Assembly (NCBI RefSeq): GCF_003917135.1
Contig: NZ_RPDI01000029.1
Location: 1-36,780, forward strand
Origin: Leucobacter chromiireducens
GTDB lineage: Bacteria > Actinomycetota > Actinomycetes > Actinomycetales > Microbacteriaceae
DNA: 36,780 nucleotides
Reading direction: 5' to 3'
Shown here: positions 1 through 7,504 of the stretch, one piece after another
Layout: each line of letters opens with the position of its first letter
Numbering within the stretch: position 1 is the first letter of the stretch
Notes under the pieces: model-generated
Seen by the model: only the letters and a program-made list of their open reading frames with translations
Told to the model about the DNA's origin: nothing
Database searches by the model: none
Program-made: the position numbers and the translations under genes

Positions 1-272
1 ACGGCAGCCTTGAGCTTCGAGCCGACCGACACCTTGACGCGCTTGCCAGCGGGGATGTCGATGGTCTCGCCGGTGCGGGGGTTGCGGCCGGTGCGTGCAG
101 CGGTGGTCGCGGTCTCGAACGAGATCCAGCCGGGGATCGAAACCTTGTCGCCACCGGCGACGGTCTCGGAGACAGCGGCGAACAGCCCGTCGATCACGCT
201 GGAAACGGCGGCCTGGCTCTGGCCGGTCTCAGCGGCGATCTTTGCGACAAGCTCGGTCTTGTTGAGTGCCAT
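1..272 (-). CDS. hup: DNA-binding protein HU (3' end outside window)
   Basis: HU is a small histone-like protein that forms dimers, bends DNA and compacts the nucleoid. The first 90 codons are present and the reading frame runs off the left edge. The protein begins MALNKTELVAKIA and has the helical N-terminal half, the strand IPGWISFE (residues 46-53) and the DNA-gripping arm GRNPRTGETIDIPA (residues 62-75), all typical of the HU/IHF family. The ATG at 272 is preceded by a GGAAGG ribosome binding site. It is separated from rpsN by about 225 bp holding the rpsN terminator and a candidate promoter, so it is probably its own transcription unit. Family assignment is secure. Whether a Lys/Ala-rich C-terminal tail follows, as in some actinobacterial HU proteins, cannot be seen. 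Confidence 0.93.
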   Translation of the reverse strand, partial: MALNKTELVAKIAAETGQSQAAVSSVIDGLFAAVSETVAGGDKVSIPGWISFETATTAARTGRNPRTGETIDIPAGKRVKVSVGSKLKAA

Positions 273-369
273 GTTGTGTCCTTCCAGGGCGACGACACCA
301 AGTGGCCGAGCCCCTGATCTGGTTCAGGTGTCCCACCGATTTGGAGGGTCCGATCGGTTGATCGCTACG

Positions 370-406
370 AATCTACCCCAGATCGGCGACTTTCCGCGGA
401 TCTGGG
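370..406 (-). promoter_or_regulatory. Candidate hup promoter region with palindrome
   Basis: On the minus strand a TAGATT hexamer (370-375) fits a -10 box, giving a leader of about 90 nt before hup; no good -35 was found. Immediately upstream lies a perfect 8-bp inverted repeat, CCCAGATC (377-384) and GATCTGGG (399-406), 14 nt apart, placed where an activator or repressor could bind. The function is inferred from position only. Confidence 0.3.
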
Positions 407-444
407 CAGGGTTTTCTCAGTCCGGCGTGTCGGCGGGCGCACAA

Positions 445-479
445 AAGCGGGCGCGGACCCTGAGGATCCACGCCCGCTT
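445..479 (-). terminator. Intrinsic terminator after rpsN
   Basis: The inverted repeat AAGCGGGCG (445-453) / CGCCCGCTT (471-479) forms a 9-bp stem. Read on the minus strand it is followed by a short T-rich stretch (TTTTGTG). It lies just after the rpsN stop codon and would end the rpmB-rpmG-rpsN transcript. Confidence 0.75.
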
Positions 480-497
480 CAGTGTTGCGGTACTGGC

Positions 498-803
498 TTA
501 CCAGCTCGACTTGGTGATGCCGGGCAGCTCGCCACGGTGCGCCATGTCGCGGAAGCGCACACGGGACACGCCGTACTTCGTGAGGACACCGCGGGGGCGG
601 CCGTCGATCACGTCGCGGCTGCGCACGCGCACGGGCGACGCGTTGCGGGGGAGCTTCTGGAGGCCAACGCGGGCGGCCTCGCGGCTCTCGTCGGTCCCGT
701 TGGGGTCCACGAGGGCCTTCTTCAGCTCAAGACGCTTCTCCGCGTAGCGCGCGACGATGGCCTGACGCTGCTTGTTCTTTGCGATCATGCTCTTCTTCGC
801 CAT
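498..803 (-). CDS. rpsN: 30S ribosomal protein uS14, zinc-independent form
   Basis: uS14 binds 16S rRNA in the head of the small subunit. The 101-residue protein ([14 protein letters not shown]...) matches the long, cysteine-free C-minus form; the short zinc form has about 61 residues and two CxxC motifs. Conserved landmarks are the [13 protein letters not shown] segment (residues 52-64), GRPRGV and the C-terminal end GITKSSW. The ATG is 2 nt after the rpmG stop codon, and its GAGGAG ribosome binding site lies inside the end of rpmG, so translation is probably coupled. It is last in the rpmB-rpmG-rpsN operon. In many actinobacteria such cysteine-free versions are extra copies induced in zinc starvation. 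Whether a second rpsN exists in this genome is not visible here. Confidence 0.97.
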   Translation of the reverse strand: MAKKSMIAKNKQRQAIVARYAEKRLELKKALVDPNGTDESREAARVGLQKLPRNASPVRVRSRDVIDGRPRGVLTKYGVSRVRFRDMAHRGELPGITKSSW

Positions 804-805
804 GC

Positions 806-973
806 TTAGCGCTCCTCTCGGAATTCAACGTGCTTGCGAACCACCGGGTCGTACTTCTTGAGCACGAGGCGGTCGGGGGTGTTGCGGCGGTTCTTCTTGG
901 TCACGTACGTGAACCCGGTCCCTGCCGTCGAGCGGAGCTTGATGATCGGACGTACGTCCTTGTCCTTCGCCAT
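806..973 (-). CDS. rpmG: 50S ribosomal protein bL33, zinc-independent form
   Basis: bL33 is a small protein of the large ribosomal subunit near the E site. The 55-residue product ([21 protein letters not shown]...) has the family segments [28 protein letters not shown] and no cysteines, so it is the C-minus form lacking the zinc ribbon. The start codon overlaps the rpmB stop by one base (TAATG at 971-975) and rpsN follows after 2 nt. The three genes are therefore one tightly coupled operon. Confidence 0.96.
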   Translation of the reverse strand: MAKDKDVRPIIKLRSTAGTGFTYVTKKNRRNTPDRLVLKKYDPVVRKHVEFREER

Positions 974-1209
974 TAGAACTTCACCCCACGCTTCTGCAGA
1001 TCAGCAACCACAGCTTCGATGCCACGAGCATCGATCACCTTGATGCCCTTGACCGACAGGGTGAGCGTCACCTTGCGGCCGAGCGAGGGCACGAAGTAGG
1101 TCTTCTTCTGGATGTTCGGATCGAACCGACGCTTGGTGCGACGGTGCGAGTGCGAAATGTTGTGTCCAAAGCCGGGAACGGCTCCGGTCACCTGGCACAC
1201 TGCTGCCAT
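973..1209 (-). CDS. rpmB: 50S ribosomal protein bL28
   Basis: bL28 is a large-subunit protein needed for assembly of 70S ribosomes. The 78-residue sequence [21 protein letters not shown]... shows the conserved VTG..P..[15 protein letters not shown] N-terminus and the [19 protein letters not shown]-terminal half. Only one cysteine (C5) is present, so the four-cysteine zinc site of the C-plus form is missing. ATG 1209 was chosen over in-frame upstream starts because homologues begin MA.VCQVTG and a GAGAGGAAA ribosome binding site precedes it. First gene of rpmB-rpmG-rpsN; its roughly 140-nt leader contains a strong hairpin (1279-1302). Confidence 0.96.
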   Translation of the reverse strand: MAAVCQVTGAVPGFGHNISHSHRRTKRRFDPNIQKKTYFVPSLGRKVTLTLSVKGIKVIDARGIEAVVADLQKRGVKF

Positions 1210-1278
1210 GATGTTTCCTCTCATACCGTGAGACCGGACGGCCTCACCCAAGATTTCTTGTCTGCACGGGCCGCCTCT

Positions 1279-1302
1279 CGCGCTCAACCGGAGTTGAGCG
1301 CG
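1279..1302 (-). other. Perfect hairpin in the rpmB leader
   Basis: CGCGCTCAAC (1279-1288) and GTTGAGCGCG (1293-1302) form a perfect 10-bp stem with a 4-nt loop. It lies between the predicted promoter and the rpmB start, about 70 nt before the ATG, with no following T-tract. It is a candidate ribosomal-protein leader element or mRNA stability structure. The structure is seen; the function is inferred. Confidence 0.5.
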
Positions 1303-1355
1303 GGCGAACTCACCCGCGCGGTCTGTGCACTGGGACGGCGCACAGCCAAGGGGCA

Positions 1356-1384
1356 AGCTTACGCGAGAACGGGCACGGCCGCAA
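1356..1384 (-). promoter_or_regulatory. Predicted promoter of rpmB-rpmG-rpsN
   Basis: Minus-strand TTGCGG (1379-1384), a 17-nt spacer and TAAGCT (1356-1361) fit a housekeeping-sigma promoter. Transcription would begin near 1349, leaving a leader of about 140 nt. No Zur-box-like palindrome (TGA-N9-TCA) was found near it. Confidence 0.55.
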
Positions 1385-1401
1385 GCCGGGCGTGTCGCGC
1401 G

Positions 1402-2031
1402 CTAGCTGAGCAGCAGCCCGAGGAGCAGCACCCCGAGGAGTCCCGCAGCGACCGCCACGATCGTGGCGGGCCCACCCTGGCGCACGAACATCGACGGCAC
1501 GCGCGTCGAGCCCCAGCGCGGGTCGGCCGCGATCGCCTGGAGGGTGTCGAGCGGCACCCGGTCGTCGAGGATCGCAATGTCGGGGTACGCGGGATCGAGG
1601 ATCACCGCGGCGGCAGCGCCCCGCTCGATGCCGTAGCGCATGGGCAGGAGCGTGTACACGCTCCGCGGCTGGCCGTTCTGCGGCAGCACGTGCAGGATCG
1701 CGAGCCGCGCGGGCTCCTGTGCGGCGGGCCACACCATGGTTGCGACCTCGCCGGCGGCGCGGCCGAAGACGCGGTGCACGCGCGCCGGGGCTGGCTCGCC
1801 TGGCGCGTAGCCAGTCGCGATGAGGTGCGTGCGCTGCGCGGCGAGCGCGATGACGCGGCTCACCATGCGCTCCGACACCACGAGGTTCACCACGAGGACC
1901 ACGAGCACGAGTCCCGCGACGATGACGGGGAGCGGGGTGCCGCGCGCCGCGGAGAGCAGGATCACGCCGAGCATGGCGCCGAGCAGCGCACCCGCGCCCG
2001 CCCCAAACACGCGCTGCCCCGACCAGTTCAT
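1402..2031 (-). CDS. Membrane protein of unknown function
   Basis: The product has 209 residues. Two hydrophobic helices lie near the N-terminus (about residues 7-27 and 33-55), a soluble middle of about 130 residues follows, and one hydrophobic helix ends the protein (about 187-209, ending LLGVLLLGLLLS). I do not recognise a named family. Small actinobacterial membrane proteins with a central extracytoplasmic or cytoplasmic domain are common. ATG 2031 was preferred over upstream in-frame starts because the GAAGAT sequence 6 nt before it fits a leaderless -10 pattern seen elsewhere in this window, and the upstream extension (RARSHRQPTPARAAGG...) looks non-coding. It is divergent from the SGNH hydrolase gene. 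Confidence 0.75.
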   Translation of the reverse strand: MNWSGQRVFGAGAGALLGAMLGVILLSAARGTPLPVIVAGLVLVVLVVNLVVSERMVSRVIALAAQRTHLIATGYAPGEPAPARVHRVFGRAAGEVATMVWPAAQEPARLAILHVLPQNGQPRSVYTLLPMRYGIERGAAAAVILDPAYPDIAILDDRVPLDTLQAIAADPRWGSTRVPSMFVRQGGPATIVAVAAGLLGVLLLGLLLS

Positions 2032-2123
2032 CGCCCCATCTTCGCACGCTTGCCCCGGCGCACCATGTGTGTCGCGGTGTCCGGAACCCGCCACACGCGC
2101 CCCACCCGCCGCGCGAGCGGGCG

Positions 2124-2129
2124 TAGGCT
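2124..2129 (+). promoter_or_regulatory. -10 box for a leaderless start (SGNH hydrolase)
   Basis: TAGGCT lies 6 nt before the GTG at 2136, so transcription would start at or next to the start codon. No Shine-Dalgarno sequence is present. Confidence 0.55.
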
Positions 2130-2135
2130 GGCGGT

Positions 2136-2933
2136 GTGAACGAGCACGAGGGTCAGGCAGCAATCCGCTACGTCGCGATCGGCGACAGCTTCACCGAGGG
2201 CGTCGGCGACGAGCAGCCGGACGGCTCAGTGCGCGGCTGGGCGGACCTCGTCGCGCAGGGCCTCGCCGACGCGAGCGGCCAGCCGGTGCAGTACGCGAAC
2301 CTCGCGATCCGCGGCCGCCTCATTGGCCCGATCATCGCCGAGCAGCTGGATCCGGCGATCGCGCTCCAGCCGACGATCATCAGTTTCAACGGTGGCGGCA
2401 ACGACATGCTGCGCCCCGGCACGGATCTGGCCTGGATCGCGCGGGAGACCGAGGCGGCGCTGCGCCGCATCCAGGACGCCGGGATCGAGCCGCTGCTGCT
2501 CGCCGGCCCGAACCCGACGGGCGGCCTGCCGGGCGGCTCGCGCGTCCGCGTGAAGGGGAACGAGCTCACGGCTGCGGCGAGCGCCATCGCGGCGCGGCTG
2601 GGGATCCGGTTCACCGACAACTGGAGCGATGCCGAGCTGACCGGGCGCCAGTACTGGTCGCACGACCGGCTGCACCTCGCGCCCGTTGGCCACCACCGGG
2701 TCGCCGCGAATGTGCTGCGCACGCTCGACGTCGCACCGCCGGCCGACTGGGTGATCGACGCGGCGCCCGTCGGCGTTCCAACAGCGCGGGATCAGCTGCG
2801 CTACACCAGGGAACACGTGGTGCCCTGGATCCAGCGCCGCCTCACCGGTCGCTCGAGCGGCGATGGTCGCACCGCGAAGTACGGCGAGTGGGTGTGGGTG
2901 CACCCGCGCGGCGACTCCTCGCGCGCCGCGTAG
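2136..2933 (+). CDS. SGNH/GDSL-family hydrolase
   Basis: Predicted serine esterase or lipase of the SGNH fold, 265 residues with no obvious signal peptide. All four blocks are visible: AIGDSFTEG with nucleophile S18, the glycine of IRGRLIG (G60), GGGND (N89), and HDRLHLAPVGHH with the Asp-His pair D177 and H180. The substrate cannot be told; relatives deacetylate sugars or cleave small acyl esters. GTG 2136 was chosen because it begins right at the conserved N-terminal strand (RYVAIGDS) and lies 6 nt after a TAGGCT box. The gene stands alone between a divergent membrane protein and the RND exporter. The C-terminal 30 or so residues (KYGEWVWVHPRGDSS) are basic and aromatic. Confidence 0.9.
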   Translation: MNEHEGQAAIRYVAIGDSFTEGVGDEQPDGSVRGWADLVAQGLADASGQPVQYANLAIRGRLIGPIIAEQLDPAIALQPTIISFNGGGNDMLRPGTDLAWIARETEAALRRIQDAGIEPLLLAGPNPTGGLPGGSRVRVKGNELTAAASAIAARLGIRFTDNWSDAELTGRQYWSHDRLHLAPVGHHRVAANVLRTLDVAPPADWVIDAAPVGVPTARDQLRYTREHVVPWIQRRLTGRSSGDGRTAKYGEWVWVHPRGDSSRAA

Positions 2934-2968
2934 GGACCGGGCCGGAGCCGCGCCCGGGCCGGACAATC

Positions 2969-2984
2969 TCATCCCGTGGGATGA
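2969..2984. promoter_or_regulatory. Operator-like palindrome upstream of the RND gene
   Basis: TCATCCC-GT-GGGATGA is a perfect inverted repeat with 7-bp arms, about 155 bp before the RND start codon, in a 207-bp gap with no other clear signal. It could be a binding site for a TetR- or GntR-type regulator, but no regulator gene is adjacent. Confidence 0.3.
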
Positions 2985-3140
2985 CGGGTGTCGTACTTGG
3001 GGACGATGTGCGGCGCGCAGGGCTTCGAGAGGGTGGAACCCTCGGCCGTTCTGCAACGCCTCGTGCGGCCGCGTTCTGGGCCCCCGCGCGCTCGGAGCGA
3101 GCGGTCACCACCGCGCTGAGGCCGCACCCCGAAAGGCCAT

Positions 3141-6100
3141 ATGTCCTTCCTCACACGCACCAGCCTCAGGAACCGGCTGATCGTCGGCCTCACGACTCTC
3201 GCGGTTGCGGTGCTCGGCATCTTCTCGATGAGCGCGCTCAAGCAGGAGTTGATGCCGTCGATGCAGGTGCCGATGGCGTTCGTCTCGGTGCAGTCGCCCG
3301 GTCTCGCACCCGAGGAGCTGGCGCGCACGGTCACGGAGCCGACCGAGCAGGCGCTGAGTGCGGTGCCAGGGGTCACGAAGGTCTCGTCGACGACGTCGAG
3401 CGGTGCGGCGGACATCATGGTCGAGTGGCCGTTCGAGAGCGACGACGACACGCTCGCCAAGATCCGCGCCGCGGCGGACGCGATGAAGCCCGCGTTCCCG
3501 CAGGGCACCGAGGTGACGGTGTTCTCTGGCGGTGCCGACGACATGCCGGCGATGATGCTGAGCGCAGGATCGGATCAGGATCCCGCCGAGTTCGGTGACG
3601 CGCTCGCGCAGACCGTCGTCCCTGCCCTCCAGGGCGTCGACGGCGTGCAGAAGGTGACCCTCTCGGGCCGCGAAGAGCAGCGCATCATGATCGACCTGCG
3701 CCCGGCGGACGTCGCGCGCCTCAAGGTGGACCCCGCGACGATCGCTCCCGTGCTCGAAGCGCACGGCGCCGCGCTGCCCGCTGGGCAGGCCGATTCGCCC
3801 GACGGCCCGCTGTCGGTGACCGTCGGCGCGGCGCTCACCTCCGTTGAGGAGATCGCCGCCCTGCCGATCCCGGCCGGCGATCGCGTGGTGCGAGTGTCCG
3901 ACTTCGCCGACGTCGCGCCCGAGCTGGTGCCGGCCGACACGATCTCGCGCGTCAACGGCAACCCCGCGCTGACGCTCCAGGTGTCGCCTGGGCAGGGCGC
4001 CAACGTCGTGGAGATCTCGCACGGCGTGAACGCCGAGCTTGAGCGCCTGGCCCCCGGCCTGCACGCCGAGTTCGTGACGATCTTCGACCAGGCACCCTAC
4101 ATCGAGCAGTCGATCCACGACCTCTCGGTCGAGGGCGGGCTCGGGCTGCTCTTCGCGGTACTCGTCATTCTCGCGTTCCTCGGCTCGTGGCGCTCGACCA
4201 TCATCGCCGCGGTCTCGATCCCGCTCTCCCTGCTCATCACGCTGATCGGGCTGTGGTGGAGCGGGAACACCCTGAACATCCTGACGCTCGGCGCGCTCAC
4301 GATCGCGATCGGCCGCGTGGTGGACGACTCGATCGTGGTGATCGAGAACATCTCGCGCAGGCGCGGCGCTGGCCACCTGACCATTCCGGGCGTCGTGGCG
4401 TCCGTGCAGCAGGTGGCTGGCGCGATCACCGCGTCGACGCTCACCACGGTCGCCGTCTTCCTTCCCATCGCGTTCGTCTCGGGGATGGCCGGCCAGCTGT
4501 TCCGCCCCTTCGCCGTCACGGTGTCGATTGCGTTGCTGGCCTCGCTCTTCGTGGCGCTCACGATCGTGCCCGTGCTCGCCTTCTGGTTCATCCGCGGCAA
4601 GGAACGGCGCGCGGCGCCGGCCGACGCGGCGGATGCGGCGGACTCGTCCGACGCGGCAGCACCCGCGGCCACCGCGCAGCCGAGCGAGCAGCCCGCCACC
4701 GCGGTGCTGCCGGGCGACGAGCTGGCCACCGCGGCGCTCCCCGCGACCGCGCACGCGGCGCAGGGGCAGCCCGGCGTACAGCTGGACGCGAGCGCCGAGC
4801 ACCACCACTCGGACCTCGACGAGATCCACACCGCGCCGGACCGGCTGCAGCGCGCCATCATGCCGGCGCTCGGGGCCACCCGCCGCCACCCGGTCATCAC
4901 GCTCACCGCATCGAGCCTCGTGCTCGTCGGCACGCTCGCGATGAGCACCATGATCCCCACCGACTTCCTCGGGTCGTCCGGCAACGAGAGCCTGCAGCTC
5001 GTGCAGACGCCGCCGACGAGCGAGGACGGCGACCTCGTCGCGGCCGCCGAGCCCGTCGAGGCGGCACTCGGCAAGATTCCCGGCGTGCGCGACGTCATGA
5101 CGTCGATCCCGGTCGGGCAGGCGAACGGCCCGACAACGATCTCCTACGACGTGCAGCTGGACGACGGCGCGGACGCGCAGTCGGTGAGCGACGCGGCAGA
5201 GGCGGCCGTCGCGCGGCTGGACGACGCCGGCGACGTGCAGGTGCTCACGCAGGACGCGTTCGTCGGGGGCGCGGGGGGCTCGGGCATCGCCCTGCAGATC
5301 CGCGGCAACGACCCGGCCGCCCTCCGTGAGGCGAGCGAGCTGCTGGAGGAGCAGCTGTCGGGCGAGCGCGGCGTGCAGTCGGTGCGCAGCGAGCTCGCGG
5401 GCGAGCAGCCCATCGTGCGCGTCACGCTCGACGAGGCGAAAGCGGCGAAGCTGGGCTTCGATCCAGTATCGGTGGCGCGCGCGGTGCAGGAGGCGCTCGA
5501 GGGCCAGCGTGTCGGCCAGATCATGCTGGAGGGGCGCGAGCGCGACATCGTGGTGCGCACCCCGGGCGCTGAGCGCACCGCGGAGAAGCTGGGCGAGATC
5601 ATACTGCCCGTCACCCCGCAGCAGACCGCGCAGGCGCAGCAGGCGGCCGCCGACGAGCTGCAGGAGAAGGCGGAGGCGCAGGCGGAAGAGGCGCGCCTGC
5701 AGGCCGATGCGGAGCTCACCGCCCAGATCAATGAGGCCGCGGGGCAGCGCGGGGAGCTCGTGGCACAGCTCGGCGAGCTCAACGCGCAGCTCGCGCAGCT
5801 CTCCGCTGCGCCGATCGTGCCGGAGAAGCCGCGCACGCCGGGAGAGGACGCCGCGGTGCGCGCCCAGCAGGAGCGCGCAGAGCAGATTGCGGGCATCCAG
5901 GGTGCCATCGCCGGCGCGCAGAGCGGCATCGAGGGCATCGACCAGCAGCTCGTCAGCCTCCGCGAGGCGCGCGAGCAGGCGGCGACGCAGCTCGCCGAGC
6001 AGCAGGCGGCGGAGGCCGAGCAGAAGGCCGCGGCCGAGGTCACCGGCACCGCGCTGCCGCTCAGCGCGATCGCGACGGTCAGCGAGGAGCTCACCGCCCC

Positions 6101-7019
6101 GGTGATCACCCGCGCGGACGGCGAACGCCAGGTGACGCTCACGGTCGACCCGAAGCAGGGCCAGCTCGACGCGGCCACCGCGGCAATCGACCGTGCCATC
6201 GAGCAGACCGAACTGCCCGCCGGCGTGAGCTTCGAGCTCGGCGGCGTGAGCGCGGAGCAGGACGAGGCGTTCACCCAGCTCGGCGCCGCGATGCTCGGCG
6301 CGATCATGCTCGTGCTGCTCGTCATGGTGGCGACGTTCCGCAGCTTCCGCGGCCCGTTCGTGCTGCTCGTGTCCATCCCGTTCGCGGCGACCGGCGCGAT
6401 CCTCGGCCTGCTCATCACGGGCACGCCGCTCGGTCTACCAGCGCTCATCGGCCTCCTCATGCTGATCGGGATCGTGGTCACGAACGCGATCGTGCTCATG
6501 GACCTCGTGAACCGGCTCCGCGAGGCCGGCGCGAGCCTGGACGAGGCGGTGGAGCACGGCACCCGCCTCCGCCTGCGCCCGATCCTCATGACGGCGGCGG
6601 CGACGATCTTCGCGCTGATCCCGATGTCGCTCGGCCTCACGGGTGGCGGCGTGTTCATCTCGAAACCGCTCGCGATCGTGGTGATCGGCGGGCTCGTCTC
6701 CTCGACGCTGCTCACCCTGATCCTCGTGCCGATCCTCTACACGCTGGTGGAGCGTCGCCGCGAGAAGAAGCTCGCGAAGCGCGCGCTGCGCCGTGAGCGC
6801 CGGGCAGCGAAACGCGCAGGCATCGATCCCGCGACGATCGCGAGCGACGCCGACGAGGCGCGCGAGGCGCAGGCGAGCTTCGCCGCGGACAAGCGGGCGG
6901 CCAAGGCCGAGGCGCAGGCGGCGAAGCGGGAGGCCAAGCGCCAACGCCGCGCCGAGCGCGCCGCGAAGCGTGGCCGCACCCCGGAGGAGCCGACGGAGTT
7001 CACGGAGACCGCGGAGTAG
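3141..7019 (+). CDS. RND-family efflux permease with internal coiled-coil hairpin
   Basis: Proton-driven exporter of the AcrB/SwrC (HAE) type in the cytoplasmic membrane, 1292 residues; most relatives have about 1030-1070. It starts MSFLTRTSLRNRLIVGL (TM1). TM4 carries the proton-relay pair D395-D396 in GRVVDDSIVVIEN, and the second half repeats the plan (TM10: LLMLIGIVVTNAIVLMDLVNR). Three additions explain the length. The first is an Ala/Pro/Asp-rich cytoplasmic linker with EHHHSDLDE, about residues 495-575. The second is an insertion of about 140 residues (about 825-967) of two Gln/Ala/Glu-rich helices joined by the Pro-rich turn PIVPEKPRTPGED. The third is a very basic Lys/Arg/Ala tail from about residue 1200. 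No membrane-fusion protein gene is adjacent. ATG 3141 follows a GAAAGG ribosome binding site. Substrate unknown. Confidence 0.93.
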   Translation: MSFLTRTSLRNRLIVGLTTLAVAVLGIFSMSALKQELMPSMQVPMAFVSVQSPGLAPEELARTVTEPTEQALSAVPGVTKVSSTTSSGAADIMVEWPFESDDDTLAKIRAAADAMKPAFPQGTEVTVFSGGADDMPAMMLSAGSDQDPAEFGDALAQTVVPALQGVDGVQKVTLSGREEQRIMIDLRPADVARLKVDPATIAPVLEAHGAALPAGQADSPDGPLSVTVGAALTSVEEIAALPIPAGDRVVRVSDFADVAPELVPADTISRVNGNPALTLQVSPGQGANVVEISHGVNAELERLAPGLHAEFVTIFDQAPYIEQSIHDLSVEGGLGLLFAVLVILAFLGSWRSTIIAAVSIPLSLLITLIGLWWSGNTLNILTLGALTIAIGRVVDDSIVVIENISRRRGAGHLTIPGVVASVQQVAGAITASTLTTVAVFLPIAFVSGMAGQLFRPFAVTVSIALLASLFVALTIVPVLAFWFIRGKERRAAPADAADAADSSDAAAPAATAQPSEQPATAVLPGDELATAALPATAHAAQGQPGVQLDASAEHHHSDLDEIHTAPDRLQRAIMPALGATRRHPVITLTASSLVLVGTLAMSTMIPTDFLGSSGNESLQLVQTPPTSEDGDLVAAAEPVEAALGKIPGVRDVMTSIPVGQANGPTTISYDVQLDDGADAQSVSDAAEAAVARLDDAGDVQVLTQDAFVGGAGGSGIALQIRGNDPAALREASELLEEQLSGERGVQSVRSELAGEQPIVRVTLDEAKAAKLGFDPVSVARAVQEALEGQRVGQIMLEGRERDIVVRTPGAERTAEKLGEIILPVTPQQTAQAQQAAADELQEKAEAQAEEARLQADAELTAQINEAAGQRGELVAQLGELNAQLAQLSAAPIVPEKPRTPGEDAAVRAQQERAEQIAGIQGAIAGAQSGIEGIDQQLVSLREAREQAATQLAEQQAAEAEQKAAAEVTGTALPLSAIATVSEELTAPVITRADGERQVTLTVDPKQGQLDAATAAIDRAIEQTELPAGVSFELGGVSAEQDEAFTQLGAAMLGAIMLVLLVMVATFRSFRGPFVLLVSIPFAATGAILGLLITGTPLGLPALIGLLMLIGIVVTNAIVLMDLVNRLREAGASLDEAVEHGTRLRLRPILMTAAATIFALIPMSLGLTGGGVFISKPLAIVVIGGLVSSTLLTLILVPILYTLVERRREKKLAKRALRRERRAAKRAGIDPATIASDADEAREAQASFAADKRAAKAEAQAAKREAKRQRRAERAAKRGRTPEEPTEFTETAE

Positions 7020-7040
7020 CGCCGGCGCAGATCACGCACC

Positions 7041-7073
7041 GCGGGGCGGGCAGGAACTCCCTGCCCGCCCCGC
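7041..7073. terminator. Bidirectional terminator between the RND gene and zur
   Basis: A perfect 14-bp stem (7041-7054 with 7060-7073) and a 5-nt loop AACTC lie between two convergent genes. There is no U-tract, as is common for actinobacterial hairpin terminators. Confidence 0.75.
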
Positions 7074-7085
7074 TGCGTCCCCGCG

Positions 7086-7484
7086 TTACTTCCCCGCCTC
7101 GCGGCAGCGGGCGCACAGCCCGAACAGGTCGACGATGTGCTCGATCTCCGTGAAGCCGTGCTCGGCGCCCACCCGCTTCGTCCACTCCTCGACCACGGTG
7201 GCAGAGAGCTCGCGAGTGTCGCCGCAGCTGCGGCAGATGAGGTGGTGGTGGTGCCCCTGCGTGGCGCAGGAGCGGAACAGGTTCTCCCCCTCGGGCGACT
7301 GCAGCGAGTCAGCCTCCCCCGTCTCCACGAGGCCGGCGAGGTTGCGGTAGACCGTTGCGAGTCCGATCGTTGAACCCGAATCGCGCAGCGAGTGGTGCAG
7401 CTGCTGCGCGCTCACGAAGCCGTGCGCCTCGGCGAGCGTCGCGCGCACCGCCTCGCGCTGCCAGGTGTTGCGCTTGGGCTGCAT
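7086..7484 (-). CDS. zur: Fur-family metalloregulator, probably Zur
   Basis: Zinc-responsive repressor: the zinc-bound dimer binds a TGA-N9-TCA palindrome and shuts off uptake genes. The 132-residue protein has an N-terminal winged helix with recognition segment STIGLATVYRNLAGL (38-52) and a C-terminal metal domain. Structural CxxC pairs are C84/C87 and C124/C127. D59, C73 and the H78-H81 run match the sensory zinc site known from mycobacterial Zur (Asp, Cys, His, His), which argues for Zur over Fur. It lies 20 nt downstream of the second znuB, last in the znu operon. Tandem Zur-like boxes at the operon promoter imply autoregulation. ATG 7484 was chosen for its GGAGG ribosome binding site 8 nt upstream. 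Confidence 0.88.
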   Translation of the reverse strand: MQPKRNTWQREAVRATLAEAHGFVSAQQLHHSLRDSGSTIGLATVYRNLAGLVETGEADSLQSPEGENLFRSCATQGHHHHLICRSCGDTRELSATVVEEWTKRVGAEHGFTEIEHIVDLFGLCARCREAGK

Positions 7485-7504
7485 ATCGCGCACCTCCGTT
7501 CCGG

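Noticed and set aside
1219..1233. TCTCA-TACCG-TGAGA repeat over the rpmB ribosome binding site as an RNA switch or Zur box
   Set aside because: Only 5-bp arms, and the half-site order is opposite to that of a Zur box. Too weak to list.
10..2139. Long plus-strand open frames opposite rpsN, rpmG, rpmB and the membrane protein gene
   Set aside because: They are rich in Arg/Ala/His with no ribosome binding sites or known domains, and lie antisense to conserved genes. They arise from high G+C third-position bias.
3105..4889. Open frame of about 590 codons antisense to the RND gene
   Set aside because: Arg/His/Glu/Gly-rich translation typical of the antisense frame of a G+C-rich gene; the sense protein is clearly conserved.
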